From a virus: 36,564 nt of DNA. Where the stretch lies: positions 1 to 36,564 of the IMG/VR virus record IMGVR_UViG_3300008452_005051. One strand, 5' to 3'. Shown in pieces: positions 14,165 through 23,218 of the stretch. A program made the position numbers and the translations under genes. Every line of letters starts with the position of its first letter. Positions within the stretch are counted from its first letter, which is position 1. The notes beneath the pieces were generated by a model. The model was not told the DNA's origin, searched no databases, and saw nothing but the letters and a program-made list of their open reading frames with translations.

Positions 14165-14590
14165 ATGGCGGTAACTATTAATCCAGATAACTATATAAGA
14201 AAAGCTATTTACGATAGGATAAATGACATCGTTGTAGATGCTAAGACTATAAAATGTTTTGATAGCAGGGCAAATAATACGCCCCTTAACTACGTGTTGT
14301 TGACCTCTCAAACAAAAGAAGTTGATAAAAGTAATAAGTGTGAGTATAGATGGGAATCAACCATTTTAATAGAGATATACACTAAAACAACATCTAGTGG
14401 TAACACAGGTAGTCGTGTTTTACTGGCAAACATAGAGCAGGCTGTTTATTCATTGTTATTGCCTGCGTTGGTTGTCGAGAATTTTGATACATTAAATCAA
14501 AGCATTACCTTTGAAAATCAACTGGAAACAGTTACGGATACAGATATAATATTCAGATCATTTTTAAGATTAAATCTAACATTAATATAA
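14165..14590 (+). CDS. tail completion protein (DUF3168-like)
   Basis: 141 aa. Position between the gp10-like gene and tail tube, size, and a pattern of helix (NYIRKAIYDRIND), beta strands and a terminal beta strand (FRSFLRLNLTLI) fit tail terminator/completion proteins that cap the tail tube. Sequence similarity is moderate, so the call rests partly on gene order. Confidence 0.7.
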   Translation: MAVTINPDNYIRKAIYDRINDIVVDAKTIKCFDSRANNTPLNYVLLTSQTKEVDKSNKCEYRWESTILIEIYTKTTSSGNTGSRVLLANIEQAVYSLLLPALVVENFDTLNQSITFENQLETVTDTDIIFRSFLRLNLTLI

Positions 14591-14596
14591 GACAAT

Positions 14597-15040
14597 ATGG
14601 CATTACCAGTAAAAGGAGAATTGGGAATTTTAAGCATATACGACGGCGCTATTTATCGTCCTGTGGCTTGTTTAACGTCAAACAGCTTAAGCACGGCTTT
14701 ATCTGTTATCGAGTCTCAAACGAAGTGCAACCCAGGGGTTGTAATTAAACAAGGGGGCGTGTTCAGTTACTCTATCTCAGCAGATGGAGAGTATATCGAT
14801 ACTACAAGTGTAGGAGGAGCGACAACAAAGGCGTCTCATGATTATTTACTTGATAAACAGAAGCTGAAAACGGCTATTGATTGGAAGCTGGATACTGGTA
14901 TAGGGGCTACAGGCACTTACTACGGCTCGGCAATAATTACGGAGCTAGAACTATCCCAAGGAGCAGGAGACGAATTGAGCACATTTTCATTAACGCTTGA
15001 CGGCTCAGGAGACATTACAGAAACTAACCCGCACGCATAA
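14597..15040 (+). CDS. major tail tube protein
   Basis: 147 aa. Pattern VACLTSNSLSTALSVIESQT, then SYSISADGEY and TAIDWKLDTG, and a final beta hairpin fit the TP901-1-like major tail protein family. It builds the tail tube around the tape measure. The last codon's stop overlaps the next ATG (TAATG). A related second copy lies at 19850. Confidence 0.85.
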   Translation: MALPVKGELGILSIYDGAIYRPVACLTSNSLSTALSVIESQTKCNPGVVIKQGGVFSYSISADGEYIDTTSVGGATTKASHDYLLDKQKLKTAIDWKLDTGIGATGTYYGSAIITELELSQGAGDELSTFSLTLDGSGDITETNPHA

Positions 15041-15390
15041 TGATAAATAATAAGGTAACTATTGAAGGGATAGAATTTCATTTTGGATTGGGTTTTTTGG
15101 CAGAATTAAGCGACAAAACAGGTATGGACTTAATCGAAATTGGTAATCAAATGATTAATCAATCGTTGCTTATTGTGCCCAAAATGATGCTTCATTCGGC
15201 TAATTATGCGAATGTCAGAAGTGGCAAATCTGAGACTTACGACACAAATTTTTTCTACGATAAAATAGACGAAACGGGCGGTGTAAACAGTTCTTTATGG
15301 AAAAATTTTCTAGAGTCTTTTTCCGAGTCAATAACTAAGCACGTGCCACAGCAAGAACACACTGAAGATAAAAAAAAAGTGAAAAAATAG
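15040..15390 (+). CDS. tail assembly chaperone, short form (G-like)
   Basis: 116 aa, placed between tail tube and tape measure where chaperone G lies. N-terminal helical domain (IEFHFGLGFLAELSDKTGMD) and a Lys-rich end. The last codons run over nine A (15370-15378), where a -1 shift leads into the downstream frame. The protein keeps the tape measure soluble during tail assembly and is not in the virion. Confidence 0.85.
   Translation: MINNKVTIEGIEFHFGLGFLAELSDKTGMDLIEIGNQMINQSLLIVPKMMLHSANYANVRSGKSETYDTNFFYDKIDETGGVNSSLWKNFLESFSESITKHVPQQEHTEDKKKVKK
15370..15378 (+). promoter_or_regulatory. -1 frameshift slippery run
   Basis: Nine consecutive A followed by G, read as AAA AAA AAA GTG in the short-form frame. 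A -1 slip continues as AGT GAA AAA ATA. The -1 frame upstream is closed by a TAA at 15369-15371, so the shift must occur on this run. Confidence 0.75.
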
Positions 15391-15710
15391 ACATTATAAA
15401 AGATGTTATTTGTTTTGCAATAGGCGAACTCGGAATTCAAAAATTAGATGATGTTTACGACATGACCTATGCTGAATTTCAAATTCGCTTTTTCGCTTAT
15501 AATTCAGTTCAAAAAAAAGAATGGGAAAAGGTAAGATTTATGGCATATCACGCCTTAGTTGCTCCATATCAAGATCACGCAAAATTGCCAAAATCCCTTG
15601 AAAAATTCCTACCTTTAAATAATAATACTGCTCATAAGGGCGTGCCCGACGAAGTGAAGCAGAGATTTTTAGAAGAAACAAAGAAGTACCTAATCCAAAC
15701 ACAAGCGTAA
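15378..15710 (+). CDS. tail assembly chaperone, frameshift extension (GT-like)
   Basis: Second part of join(15040..15378, 15378..15710), 223 aa in total. The -1 frame is open from 15372; the T-like part (KIDIIKDVICFAIGELGIQK… then YDMTYAEFQIRFFAYN…) is helical and ends at the tape-measure start. An ATG at 15462 could allow separate expression, but the continuous frame and gene order match the G/GT system of lambda-like phages. Confidence 0.8.
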   Translation, partial: SEKIDIIKDVICFAIGELGIQKLDDVYDMTYAEFQIRFFAYNSVQKKEWEKVRFMAYHALVAPYQDHAKLPKSLEKFLPLNNNTAHKGVPDEVKQRFLEETKKYLIQTQA

Positions 15711-17536
15711 TGGCAGATTTAAGCATAACCATAGGAGGCGATTCGAGCGACTTAAGCGAAGAGATTTCAAGAGTTGAAAGACAGCTTAGGACACTTGAAA
15801 GAAGGCGTGAGGCTAGGGTAAGGATAGGTGCTGATGTTGGAGACTTAGACAGAAGGATAAGCCAAACTAACGCTAACCTATCTTCTTTAAGAACCAACCT
15901 AAACCAAACTACCACAGCAGCCGATAGATTTAACAGATCATCGGCAAACGGAAGTAATACTCTTACGCAATTTTCACGAATAGCGCAGGACGCTCCTTTT
16001 GGTATTATGGGTATCGGAAACAACTTAACCGCTACGGCTGAGTCATTTGCAAACTTGTCTCGCTCCGCTGGCGGTGCTGGTAATGCTTTGAGAGCCGTGG
16101 GCGCATCGTTGCTAGGAAGCGGGGGTATATTGTTGGCTATATCATTGGTTACTACTGGTCTTACATACATGAGCCAGCAAGGGCTTACGGTTGGAGACGT
16201 TTTTGACAAACTCACAGGGAAGTTTGACGAAAACGCAAAAGCATTAAGCAAAATGGCTGCTGAGGCTATTAAAAATTCTGGGGAAGAAATCAGCGGATTT
16301 AAGGCTTTGGTTACTGCTGCTCAAAATGTGAACCTCTCAATGCAGGATAGGCTGAGAGCCGTTAAGGCTTTGCAAAAGGAATATCCTAACTATTTTGGCA
16401 ATCTTTCGAAAGAGCAGATTTTAAACGGAAATGTAACCTCCGCTGTTCAAGAGCTTACAACTGCCCTGATTCAAAAAGCAAAAGCACAGCTTTTTGCTAA
16501 TAAAATAGCTGAGTTGGCTGGACAAGAGTTTACGCTAAGAGAGAAATTAACCAAGGCTACTGAAAAGCTTTTAGATGCGCAAAATGCGCTAAATAAATCA
16601 AGCCAGCAATTTCAATCTGGAGGAGGTACGCTGGGGGCGACTGGTGTCTCAGGCATAGGGAGGTTGCAGTCAGCCGAAAGCACGTATAAGTCTATTTTAG
16701 CGGATTTAGCCGCCAATGTAAGACAACAAGAGCTATTTACTAATGAAATCAATAAGTCTACTGTAGCTACTTTAAAACTGAATGAACAGATTGAAAAGCC
16801 TGCTAAAACTGCAAAAGAAAAAAGAGCAAAAATTACTCAGGCATTAGAATTTAAGCCTATCATATCTACAGATGAAAAAGAAGATTCTTTTTTAAAAATA
16901 ATGAGAGATAGGCTGAGCCAAGACCTTATTAAGTTTAAAAACACGCCGATAGATCTTAATATTCCTGTGCAGCCCAAACTAACACTTACACTAGCTGAAC
17001 TTGAACTGAAAAGGCTAGGTGTTCTTTTGGAAAAATTTAACGACGAAAGCGATAAAATCATAAACACGGGGATAGCTAGTACTTTTTCAGGACTTGCAGA
17101 GGCTATAGGGGGTGCTTTGGGAAATGGCGCAAATGTTATGGAGGCTGCTGGCTCAGCTCTACTGTCAACCCTTGGCGGTGTTTTAATTCAATTAGGACAA
17201 CTGGCCATTCAAACGGGCGTGGGTATTTTAGCGGTAAAAACCGCTTTAAAAACGTTAAACCCATATGTCGCTATTGCCGCAGGAGCCGCTTTGATAGCTG
17301 TTGGTGGAATGTTTAAAGGAAAAGCTTCTAAGCTTGGAGGAAGTGGAGGAAGTTCTGGAAGTAGCGGAGCAACAGGAAGAGACTATTCAAGTCCTGCAAG
17401 TTCTATAAGTTCTGGAAGCGGTGGAAGTTTTACAAATGGATCGGTTGTTTTTGAAATAAGTGGCACATCGTTAATAGGTGTGTTGAGTAATTCGTTAGCA
17501 AAAAACAGCCGTATAGGCGGCACATTAGGGATATAA
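15710..17536 (+). CDS. tape measure protein
   Basis: 608 aa, starting at the stop of the chaperone gene (TAATG). An N-terminal coiled coil (about 17-75) with Arg/Glu-rich repeats is followed by hydrophobic segments near 132-155 and 470-540 and a Gly/Ser-rich stretch near the C-terminus. Tape-measure length sets tail length; at about 0.15 nm per residue this suggests a tail near 90 nm (inference). Confidence 0.9.
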   Translation: MADLSITIGGDSSDLSEEISRVERQLRTLERRREARVRIGADVGDLDRRISQTNANLSSLRTNLNQTTTAADRFNRSSANGSNTLTQFSRIAQDAPFGIMGIGNNLTATAESFANLSRSAGGAGNALRAVGASLLGSGGILLAISLVTTGLTYMSQQGLTVGDVFDKLTGKFDENAKALSKMAAEAIKNSGEEISGFKALVTAAQNVNLSMQDRLRAVKALQKEYPNYFGNLSKEQILNGNVTSAVQELTTALIQKAKAQLFANKIAELAGQEFTLREKLTKATEKLLDAQNALNKSSQQFQSGGGTLGATGVSGIGRLQSAESTYKSILADLAANVRQQELFTNEINKSTVATLKLNEQIEKPAKTAKEKRAKITQALEFKPIISTDEKEDSFLKIMRDRLSQDLIKFKNTPIDLNIPVQPKLTLTLAELELKRLGVLLEKFNDESDKIINTGIASTFSGLAEAIGGALGNGANVMEAAGSALLSTLGGVLIQLGQLAIQTGVGILAVKTALKTLNPYVAIAAGAALIAVGGMFKGKASKLGGSGGSSGSSGATGRDYSSPASSISSGSGGSFTNGSVVFEISGTSLIGVLSNSLAKNSRIGGTLGI

Positions 17537-17538
17537 AA

Positions 17539-19818
17539 ATGGCAAAAAAAATAACAATATCGTATAACGAAAATCCGCAAGTGGCTGATGCTTTTGGATT
17601 TGCTTTGTTTTTAGACGGTTTAGCTATTCCTATAGGGGCATTTTTAGGGGTAAATGTTAATTATTACCAGGTAGGACTGCCAAATAATGCGCCTTTTCAA
17701 ATAGCTATCTTACCTAGTTTGTCTCAAACAATTGAAAATACTATTGGTTTTTTAAACGGCAGCTACTCGCACCCCAGCATCACCTACGCTAAAGTAAACG
17801 ATACTATTGAGGTGTTTGTAAATATAGAAAATCTAGCCGTTACCACTTCTGAGGATTCTGGGGGTCGTTTTTCGCTATCCGTTCAAGATGTTGAATATAA
17901 TGAGGATTTTAACCTTATTTATTTTTTTGAATATAATAATGTAAATGGTGATGTTTTTTTATGCAGAATAAATAAAAAAAACTATTCTGGAGGGGCGACA
18001 CAGATATACGGAAAAGCGACAATAACAAAGGGTAGCGCAAAAGATCATTTAGACACATTCAGAGGTACAGGCTTAGATATTCAGCTAGAGGCTAACAAGA
18101 ATTTAACCTTATCCGACTTGTACACAGATGACGAGCAGTCTTTTACAGTGCGATTTTACAAGAACAATAAGTTGGTTTTTAGGGGATTTTTAAAGCCTGA
18201 TGATGTTTTTGAATCATTCGTTCAGGATGCTTGGTACATCAATTTTACCGCAATTGACGGGCTTGGAGTGTTGGAAAACTTATCTTTCGTTCAGGATAAC
18301 GGACTGTTTTTCGTCGGCAAAATGAAAGCCTTTGATATTGTATATTACTGCCTTAAAAGAACGGGTATTTCGATGAAAATTAATACTTATATCAATACTT
18401 ACTACGATGGCTTAATTCCAAGCGACACATTAGACCCTTTGCAAAAAATCTATATTATAGCTGATAGATTTGTGAAGACAGACAACAACACTATCATGTC
18501 GTGCGAGGAAGTTTTGAAGTCTGTTTTAGATATATTTCAAGCCGTAATAACACAAGTGGACGGTGAATGGTATATTTACAAGCCAAACGAGCTGTATGTA
18601 AACCAATATCCTAAATTTAGAAGATATAATGAAGCAGGAGTTTATTTAGGATTAAATACGAAAAACATCACGGGCGTTTTAGGTTCTCAAATAAACAACT
18701 TTTACCCTCATCATTGCGGAGCAAATCAACGAAAAAAAATAAAAGGAGCGATTAGTGCGTTTAGACTTGGCTATAAGTATGGCACGGCTTTAGGGTTAGT
18801 GGCTAATTCAGGGTTAAAATTTAACGGCAACATTTTAAATCCGTATGACGATTGGACTATTAATTTTCCAGACGCAGCACCTAAGCTTATCTTTGATCCA
18901 ACAAAAGAAAAAGGACTTTTTAGCTTACCATTATACGCCTACGAATCAACGCTTATAAAATTAGCTACTAGCGATTCAATAGACTTGCCTATTGATTTTG
19001 AATACACATTTAAAGGTAGCTTCAAATTGAATGTTTTTAATTTTTCAGAAACTTATTCTATAAAAATAAGGGCTTATTTTGCTGTTAGAATAGGTATTTA
19101 TTATTTAGATATTGATGGAAATTGGACGACAACGCCTACAAAATTACTATACGAGTACAAAGCTAAATTAGAAAACGACACGAATGACGGAGTTTTTACG
19201 TTTGATTTTCAAACAAAAACAAAACCGCTGCCAGTGGCTGGATTGCTATACGTTGAAATTTACACTACCAAAGCTCCTGATATTATAAACGATCCGCCTT
19301 CGGAAACTTTTAAACTAGTTTCAGAATTTACCTATATAGATTTGATACCTTCAGAGAACACTACACATGTGGGAGAATTTCACACCGTACAACGAAAAAA
19401 CAAGCCTAGTTCGCTTGTTAAGGAGAATAACACGGTGTATAATGGTGATCGATTTAATAAAGAGTATATTGGTGATATATTTAAAGAAAACACAACAACA
19501 CCTACAAGTCTTTGGTTTAGAAAAGGTGTTTTTGAAAAAATGCCACTTTTAAGAATAGCGGCAGAGGACGAATTGAGGATGCAGCAAAAGCCTTTGGTTG
19601 ACTTCTATGGCGACGTTTATGGAGAAATGCCCTACTTGTCTATAATAACAATAGACAACATTCAAGGGAAATTCATGCCGATAGAATGGCAATATGACAC
19701 CGTTAGAAATATTTGTAATATCAGGTATTTAGAAATATACGCAGAAGAATTGAGCGATATTGATTATGTTTTTACTTTTGATTATGGAAATACGGTTAAG
19801 CCTACGATTAAAGGCTAA
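17539..19818 (+). CDS. tail tip / distal tail protein
   Basis: 759 aa, directly after the tape measure. Mostly beta with repeated aromatic stretches; the segment FTVRFYKNNKLVFRGFLKPD (about residues 205-225) and a following domain-like part DGLGVLENL are typical of the large tail-tip protein of Bacteroidetes siphophages. It probably combines the roles of distal tail and tail-associated hub proteins, linking the tube to the receptor-binding proteins downstream. No peptidase motif seen. Confidence 0.75.
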   Translation: MAKKITISYNENPQVADAFGFALFLDGLAIPIGAFLGVNVNYYQVGLPNNAPFQIAILPSLSQTIENTIGFLNGSYSHPSITYAKVNDTIEVFVNIENLAVTTSEDSGGRFSLSVQDVEYNEDFNLIYFFEYNNVNGDVFLCRINKKNYSGGATQIYGKATITKGSAKDHLDTFRGTGLDIQLEANKNLTLSDLYTDDEQSFTVRFYKNNKLVFRGFLKPDDVFESFVQDAWYINFTAIDGLGVLENLSFVQDNGLFFVGKMKAFDIVYYCLKRTGISMKINTYINTYYDGLIPSDTLDPLQKIYIIADRFVKTDNNTIMSCEEVLKSVLDIFQAVITQVDGEWYIYKPNELYVNQYPKFRRYNEAGVYLGLNTKNITGVLGSQINNFYPHHCGANQRKKIKGAISAFRLGYKYGTALGLVANSGLKFNGNILNPYDDWTINFPDAAPKLIFDPTKEKGLFSLPLYAYESTLIKLATSDSIDLPIDFEYTFKGSFKLNVFNFSETYSIKIRAYFAVRIGIYYLDIDGNWTTTPTKLLYEYKAKLENDTNDGVFTFDFQTKTKPLPVAGLLYVEIYTTKAPDIINDPPSETFKLVSEFTYIDLIPSENTTHVGEFHTVQRKNKPSSLVKENNTVYNGDRFNKEYIGDIFKENTTTPTSLWFRKGVFEKMPLLRIAAEDELRMQQKPLVDFYGDVYGEMPYLSIITIDNIQGKFMPIEWQYDTVRNICNIRYLEIYAEELSDIDYVFTFDYGNTVKPTIKG

Positions 19819-19825
19819 TTTTTTG

Positions 19826-19833
19826 TATATTTG
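19826..19833 (+). promoter_or_regulatory. -7 element before second tail-tube-like gene
   Basis: TATATTTG preceded by a T run, 16 nt before the ATG at 19850. Confidence 0.45.
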
Positions 19834-19849
19834 AAACAAAATTAAGGGA

Positions 19850-20362
19850 ATGGATTTTATAAACGGATCAGACAGAATTCTTTACGTCAAAATAAACGGG
19901 GCTTATCTGCCTATTGGGTGTTTGACCGAAAATTCATTTGAGGAAAGTTCAGAGTTCTTAGACACCACGACTATAGATAATGAAGGATGGGTCACTTCTA
20001 GACCGACAAACCAACAGTACAGTATCTCATTCAGTGGCGTTCAGGTTATATCTTCTGTTGCGGGAGGTAATTTTAACGTTGCCAGCTATGATAAACTTGT
20101 ACAAGTTAAAAGAAGCAAGCAGTTGTTAGACTGGAAGATCCAAGGGTTAGTATTTCCCATTGTTAATTATGGAAAAGGATATATTAGTAGTATATCAGAA
20201 GCGAATGTTGTTGATGAATTTATGACCTTTACGGGAGGTATAGTAGGTTATGGAAAGCCATTAACAGCGACTTCGCAATTAGTGTTGTTAAACAATGGTG
20301 ACCCACACCAAATTATAAATAGCGGAAACGAAAACGAACTTATAAGAGTAAGTCAACTATGA
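19850..20362 (+). CDS. second tail-tube-like protein
   Basis: 170 aa. Aligns by eye with the tail tube protein at 14597: GAYLPIGCLTENSFEESSEF versus GAIYRPVACLTSNSLSTALS, then KQLLDWKIQG versus KTAIDWKLDT, and similar closing strands. Located after the tail tip, next to the receptor-binding proteins, so it may form a distal ring or adaptor rather than the tube itself. It has its own promoter element and overlaps the next gene by 4 nt. Confidence 0.7.
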   Translation: MDFINGSDRILYVKINGAYLPIGCLTENSFEESSEFLDTTTIDNEGWVTSRPTNQQYSISFSGVQVISSVAGGNFNVASYDKLVQVKRSKQLLDWKIQGLVFPIVNYGKGYISSISEANVVDEFMTFTGGIVGYGKPLTATSQLVLLNNGDPHQIINSGNENELIRVSQL

Positions 20363-20913
20363 TAGATCCAAGTGTAACGACATCGGTAAAGGTTGGGGAA
20401 TTACCCCCATTAGATTTAACCGTAAACAGCGTGATTCCGCATGAGATAGCGGGAGAGCTATATAAATCAGATATTAACCAGCTATTACAGCTCATTCGCC
20501 CATTGGTGGGTAAATTACAGTATGAAGTAGTTGAACTAGATGTGCCGATGCAATATGTAATGGATAATTTTGACTTAACTCCTGGTCCTAATATGGGGCT
20601 AGGGAGAAATCTCTGCCTAGGTTTTGCGATATGCAACGGAAATAATGGAACTAAAAATAGAGACGGCAGAAGCTCGATAGGTTACGGAAGTACTTTTAAT
20701 TTTACTGGTGTATTTGGCGGGAATAAAGATGCTGTGGTGGTAGAGCATTCACACGCAATAGGTACTGCTCCTAATGATAACATTGGATATGTAAGTGTAA
20801 AAACTTCATCATCTACAGGAGGCACGGGCATTTCTACGGCTACTACTGGAGTATCAGGCGTTGACAAAAATTACCACCCATATATAGTAACACTTACAAT
20901 GATGAAATTATGA
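20359..20913 (+). CDS. receptor-binding protein 1 with collar-like domain
   Basis: 184 aa. The N-terminal ~50 residues (MIDPSVTTSVKVGELPPLDL…) are shared with the next protein and likely anchor it to the tail. The C-terminal part resembles phage tail-collar domains: GFAICNGNNGTKNRDGRSSIGYG, VEHSHAIGT, and HPYIVTLTMMKL at the end. Coupled to the next gene by ATGA. Confidence 0.75.
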   Translation: MIDPSVTTSVKVGELPPLDLTVNSVIPHEIAGELYKSDINQLLQLIRPLVGKLQYEVVELDVPMQYVMDNFDLTPGPNMGLGRNLCLGFAICNGNNGTKNRDGRSSIGYGSTFNFTGVFGGNKDAVVVEHSHAIGTAPNDNIGYVSVKTSSSTGGTGISTATTGVSGVDKNYHPYIVTLTMMKL

Positions 20914-22694
20914 TAGATCCAATTACAACAAACACGGCCAGAGTAGGAGAATTGCCTAACGAACCTTTTTCGTTGTCTGATAAAATCCCACACGAGGTCG
21001 GTATAGACTTAAAAAGCGGCACAGTTCAACAACTGGTTGATTTGGTGGCAAGCGTAATAGATACTACTGGAGGCGTAGGATTTAGAGCTGTTTCGGTTAC
21101 CGATGGACAGACATTGCCTGCGACAACAACCCAAGAATTTATTCTGCTGGGAAAAGGAACTTATTACAACGTGTCAGGAGGGGATACTATTGTTTTGACA
21201 AAAGAATTAAATGCTGTTGTAAGTAACGGATCATTTTGGTTTATCGGGGTAGAAATAGACATAAACGCAGAGGATTTGGGAATAGTTCAAACGATTAGGC
21301 AAGGTTTTATCGAGACTGCGCCTAGTGAGAACGCTATATATAATGCAATAGAAATCATCAACAGTGCGTTAAGCTCCAAAGAAAACACAATTGCAGCAGG
21401 AACAACTGCACAATATTACAGAGGAGATAAAACTTTTCAAAATTTGGACAAAACAGCTGTAGGGCTTGCTAATGTTGACAATACAAGTGATTTGAATAAG
21501 CCAGTTTCCACGGCTACACAAACAGCCTTAAATGCCAAACAAAATACGATTTCTGGTGCGACAAATTATTTAGCTAAATTTGCATCAGGAGGTGTTTCTA
21601 CTAGTACAATTTACGACAATGCCGCAGGGGTTTCGTTTGGGGGAAGCACTGCTTTTGGCGGATACGAATTCCTAAAACCTGCTTTCGGCAGCAATACTAT
21701 TTATATCGGCACTCCAGACGGTGTGCAGAACCCAAGAGCTTACATTTCGCATCAAACAGTTTTAAATCAACCTCAGAAGGTTATATTAGGCTCAGCTTTT
21801 ACCTCAGGACAAGACACAGCAAGTTGGTATTTAGAAAATGGAAATCTAGTTATAGGAACTTTATCCAACAATAACGTGGATAAATTGCAGGTAAACGGGA
21901 CTATTTCGGCTAGTCCGGCCATAACGCCAAATCAAGTGACTACCAAATCGCAATTGGATTTAAAAGCTGATTTAGCAAGTCCTGCATTAACAGGAGTTCC
22001 GACAGCACCTACAGCAACGGCAGGAACTAATACTACTCAGGTGGCTACGACTGCTTTTGTTTTGGCTAATTCACAGGCTATTCCTCATCTAGAAAGTAAC
22101 GCAACTGATTTAACGGTTTGGAATAATGGAAAAGGAAATGTTCAAAGTAACACAAGCTTTGGGGATGGGGCATTAAGAACAAATACATCAGGAAATAGCA
22201 ATTCATCTTTAGGGGTTAACAGTTTAGCTTTAAACACAACAGGATCTGCAAACACTGCAATAGGATCAGCTTCTTTAAATGTCAACTTAACGGGCGTTAG
22301 CAACGTAGCGGTAGGCTCATCCACCTTGTTGCAAAACACTACGGGGGGCGGCAATGTAGCTATAGGTGTTTCTGCTGGATCTTCTTCGGGTTTAACAAAC
22401 AGCTCAACCTCTTTATTTATAGGAAGAGGTAGTCTACCTTTAGGTAATAACCAAGATAACCAGATAGTTATAGGAGATTCTGCAATAGGAGCAGGCTCAA
22501 ATACCGCTACTTTAGGAAATGCAAGTATAATAAGAACTATTTTAAGCGGTATAATTCAAAAAAGAACACTAGATGCAGCTCCAACAAGCGCAACAGATAC
22601 AGGAACTTTGGGCGAAATAAGAGTAACGACAACACATATATATGTGTGTACGGCAACAAATACTTGGGCACGCACAGCATTGTCATCTTGGTAA
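20910..22694 (+). CDS. long tail fibre / receptor-binding protein 2
   Basis: 594 aa. Shares the N-terminal anchor with the preceding protein. The middle has phage-fibre repeats (VGLANVDNTSDLNKPVST at about 190; SPALTGVPTAPTATAG at about 363). Residues ~415-510 hold repeats of the N-(T/V)-A-(I/V)-G-S type, as in trimeric YadA-head or collagen-like fibre shafts. The C-terminus (TGTLGEIRVTTTHIYVCT) is the common fibre-tip motif. Probably a trimeric fibre that binds the host surface. Confidence 0.85.
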   Translation: MIDPITTNTARVGELPNEPFSLSDKIPHEVGIDLKSGTVQQLVDLVASVIDTTGGVGFRAVSVTDGQTLPATTTQEFILLGKGTYYNVSGGDTIVLTKELNAVVSNGSFWFIGVEIDINAEDLGIVQTIRQGFIETAPSENAIYNAIEIINSALSSKENTIAAGTTAQYYRGDKTFQNLDKTAVGLANVDNTSDLNKPVSTATQTALNAKQNTISGATNYLAKFASGGVSTSTIYDNAAGVSFGGSTAFGGYEFLKPAFGSNTIYIGTPDGVQNPRAYISHQTVLNQPQKVILGSAFTSGQDTASWYLENGNLVIGTLSNNNVDKLQVNGTISASPAITPNQVTTKSQLDLKADLASPALTGVPTAPTATAGTNTTQVATTAFVLANSQAIPHLESNATDLTVWNNGKGNVQSNTSFGDGALRTNTSGNSNSSLGVNSLALNTTGSANTAIGSASLNVNLTGVSNVAVGSSTLLQNTTGGGNVAIGVSAGSSSGLTNSSTSLFIGRGSLPLGNNQDNQIVIGDSAIGAGSNTATLGNASIIRTILSGIIQKRTLDAAPTSATDTGTLGEIRVTTTHIYVCTATNTWARTALSSW

Positions 22695-22715
22695 CTAATT
22701 AAATTTAAAAAAAAT

Positions 22716-22985
22716 ATGACACAAATTAAACCATTTAAGGTAAAAGGGCTGAAAAAAGATGTTAAAGAAATGACCTTTGACGTCTTCATACCATACGGAT
22801 CGCTCCCTGTTATTCATTTCAAGTACATAGGCGATGAAGGCGAAATCGTTTTAAGCAACAATTTTCAATTAACACAGCAGGAGTTCGATTCTTGGGACGA
22901 GACGATGGACAGCCTTTCCAACATTGTAATTTCAAGGCTAGAACTAGAAAAAAAAGTATCAACAAATAAATTAAATAAACAATGA
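22716..22985 (+). CDS. hypothetical protein after tail fibre
   Basis: 89 aa, soluble, with beta strands then a helical C-terminus. Its position right after the fibre gene and 4-nt overlap with the holin-like gene could fit a fibre-assembly or small structural protein, but no family is recognised. Confidence 0.6.
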   Translation: MTQIKPFKVKGLKKDVKEMTFDVFIPYGSLPVIHFKYIGDEGEIVLSNNFQLTQQEFDSWDETMDSLSNIVISRLELEKKVSTNKLNKQ

Positions 22986-23218
22986 AAAACTGGAAAACAA
23001 CATTAGGCTCAATAATGACGGCAATTTCTTTGATCCCATCGGCAATAAGTGAGCTTGGTATTTCTGAAATGTCACCCACGGTGCAAAAAGTAGGCATCGT
23101 TTGCGCTTTTATCTCTTTTATCTGGACTGGATTAAAAACAAAAGATCACAACGTTAGCGGATTTAACGTTCAAAACTTAGGAGGCACAAACCCACCACCG
23201 AAAAAAGATGAGAAATAA
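22982..23218 (+). CDS. holin-like membrane protein
   Basis: 78 aa, two hydrophobic segments (about 7-25 and 36-52) and a polar, Pro/Lys-rich tail (NPPPKKDEK). The KNWKTTLGSIMTAISLIP start is typical of small phage holin-like proteins. It precedes the endopeptidase gene, so it is a good holin candidate; function is inferred from topology and context. Confidence 0.65.
   Translation: MKNWKTTLGSIMTAISLIPSAISELGISEMSPTVQKVGIVCAFISFIWTGLKTKDHNVSGFNVQNLGGTNPPPKKDEK

Noticed and set aside
15538-16251. Long minus-strand ORF (237 codons) across the tape-measure start
   Set aside because: Antisense shadow of the chaperone and tape-measure genes; no protein-like pattern and no promoter or leader.
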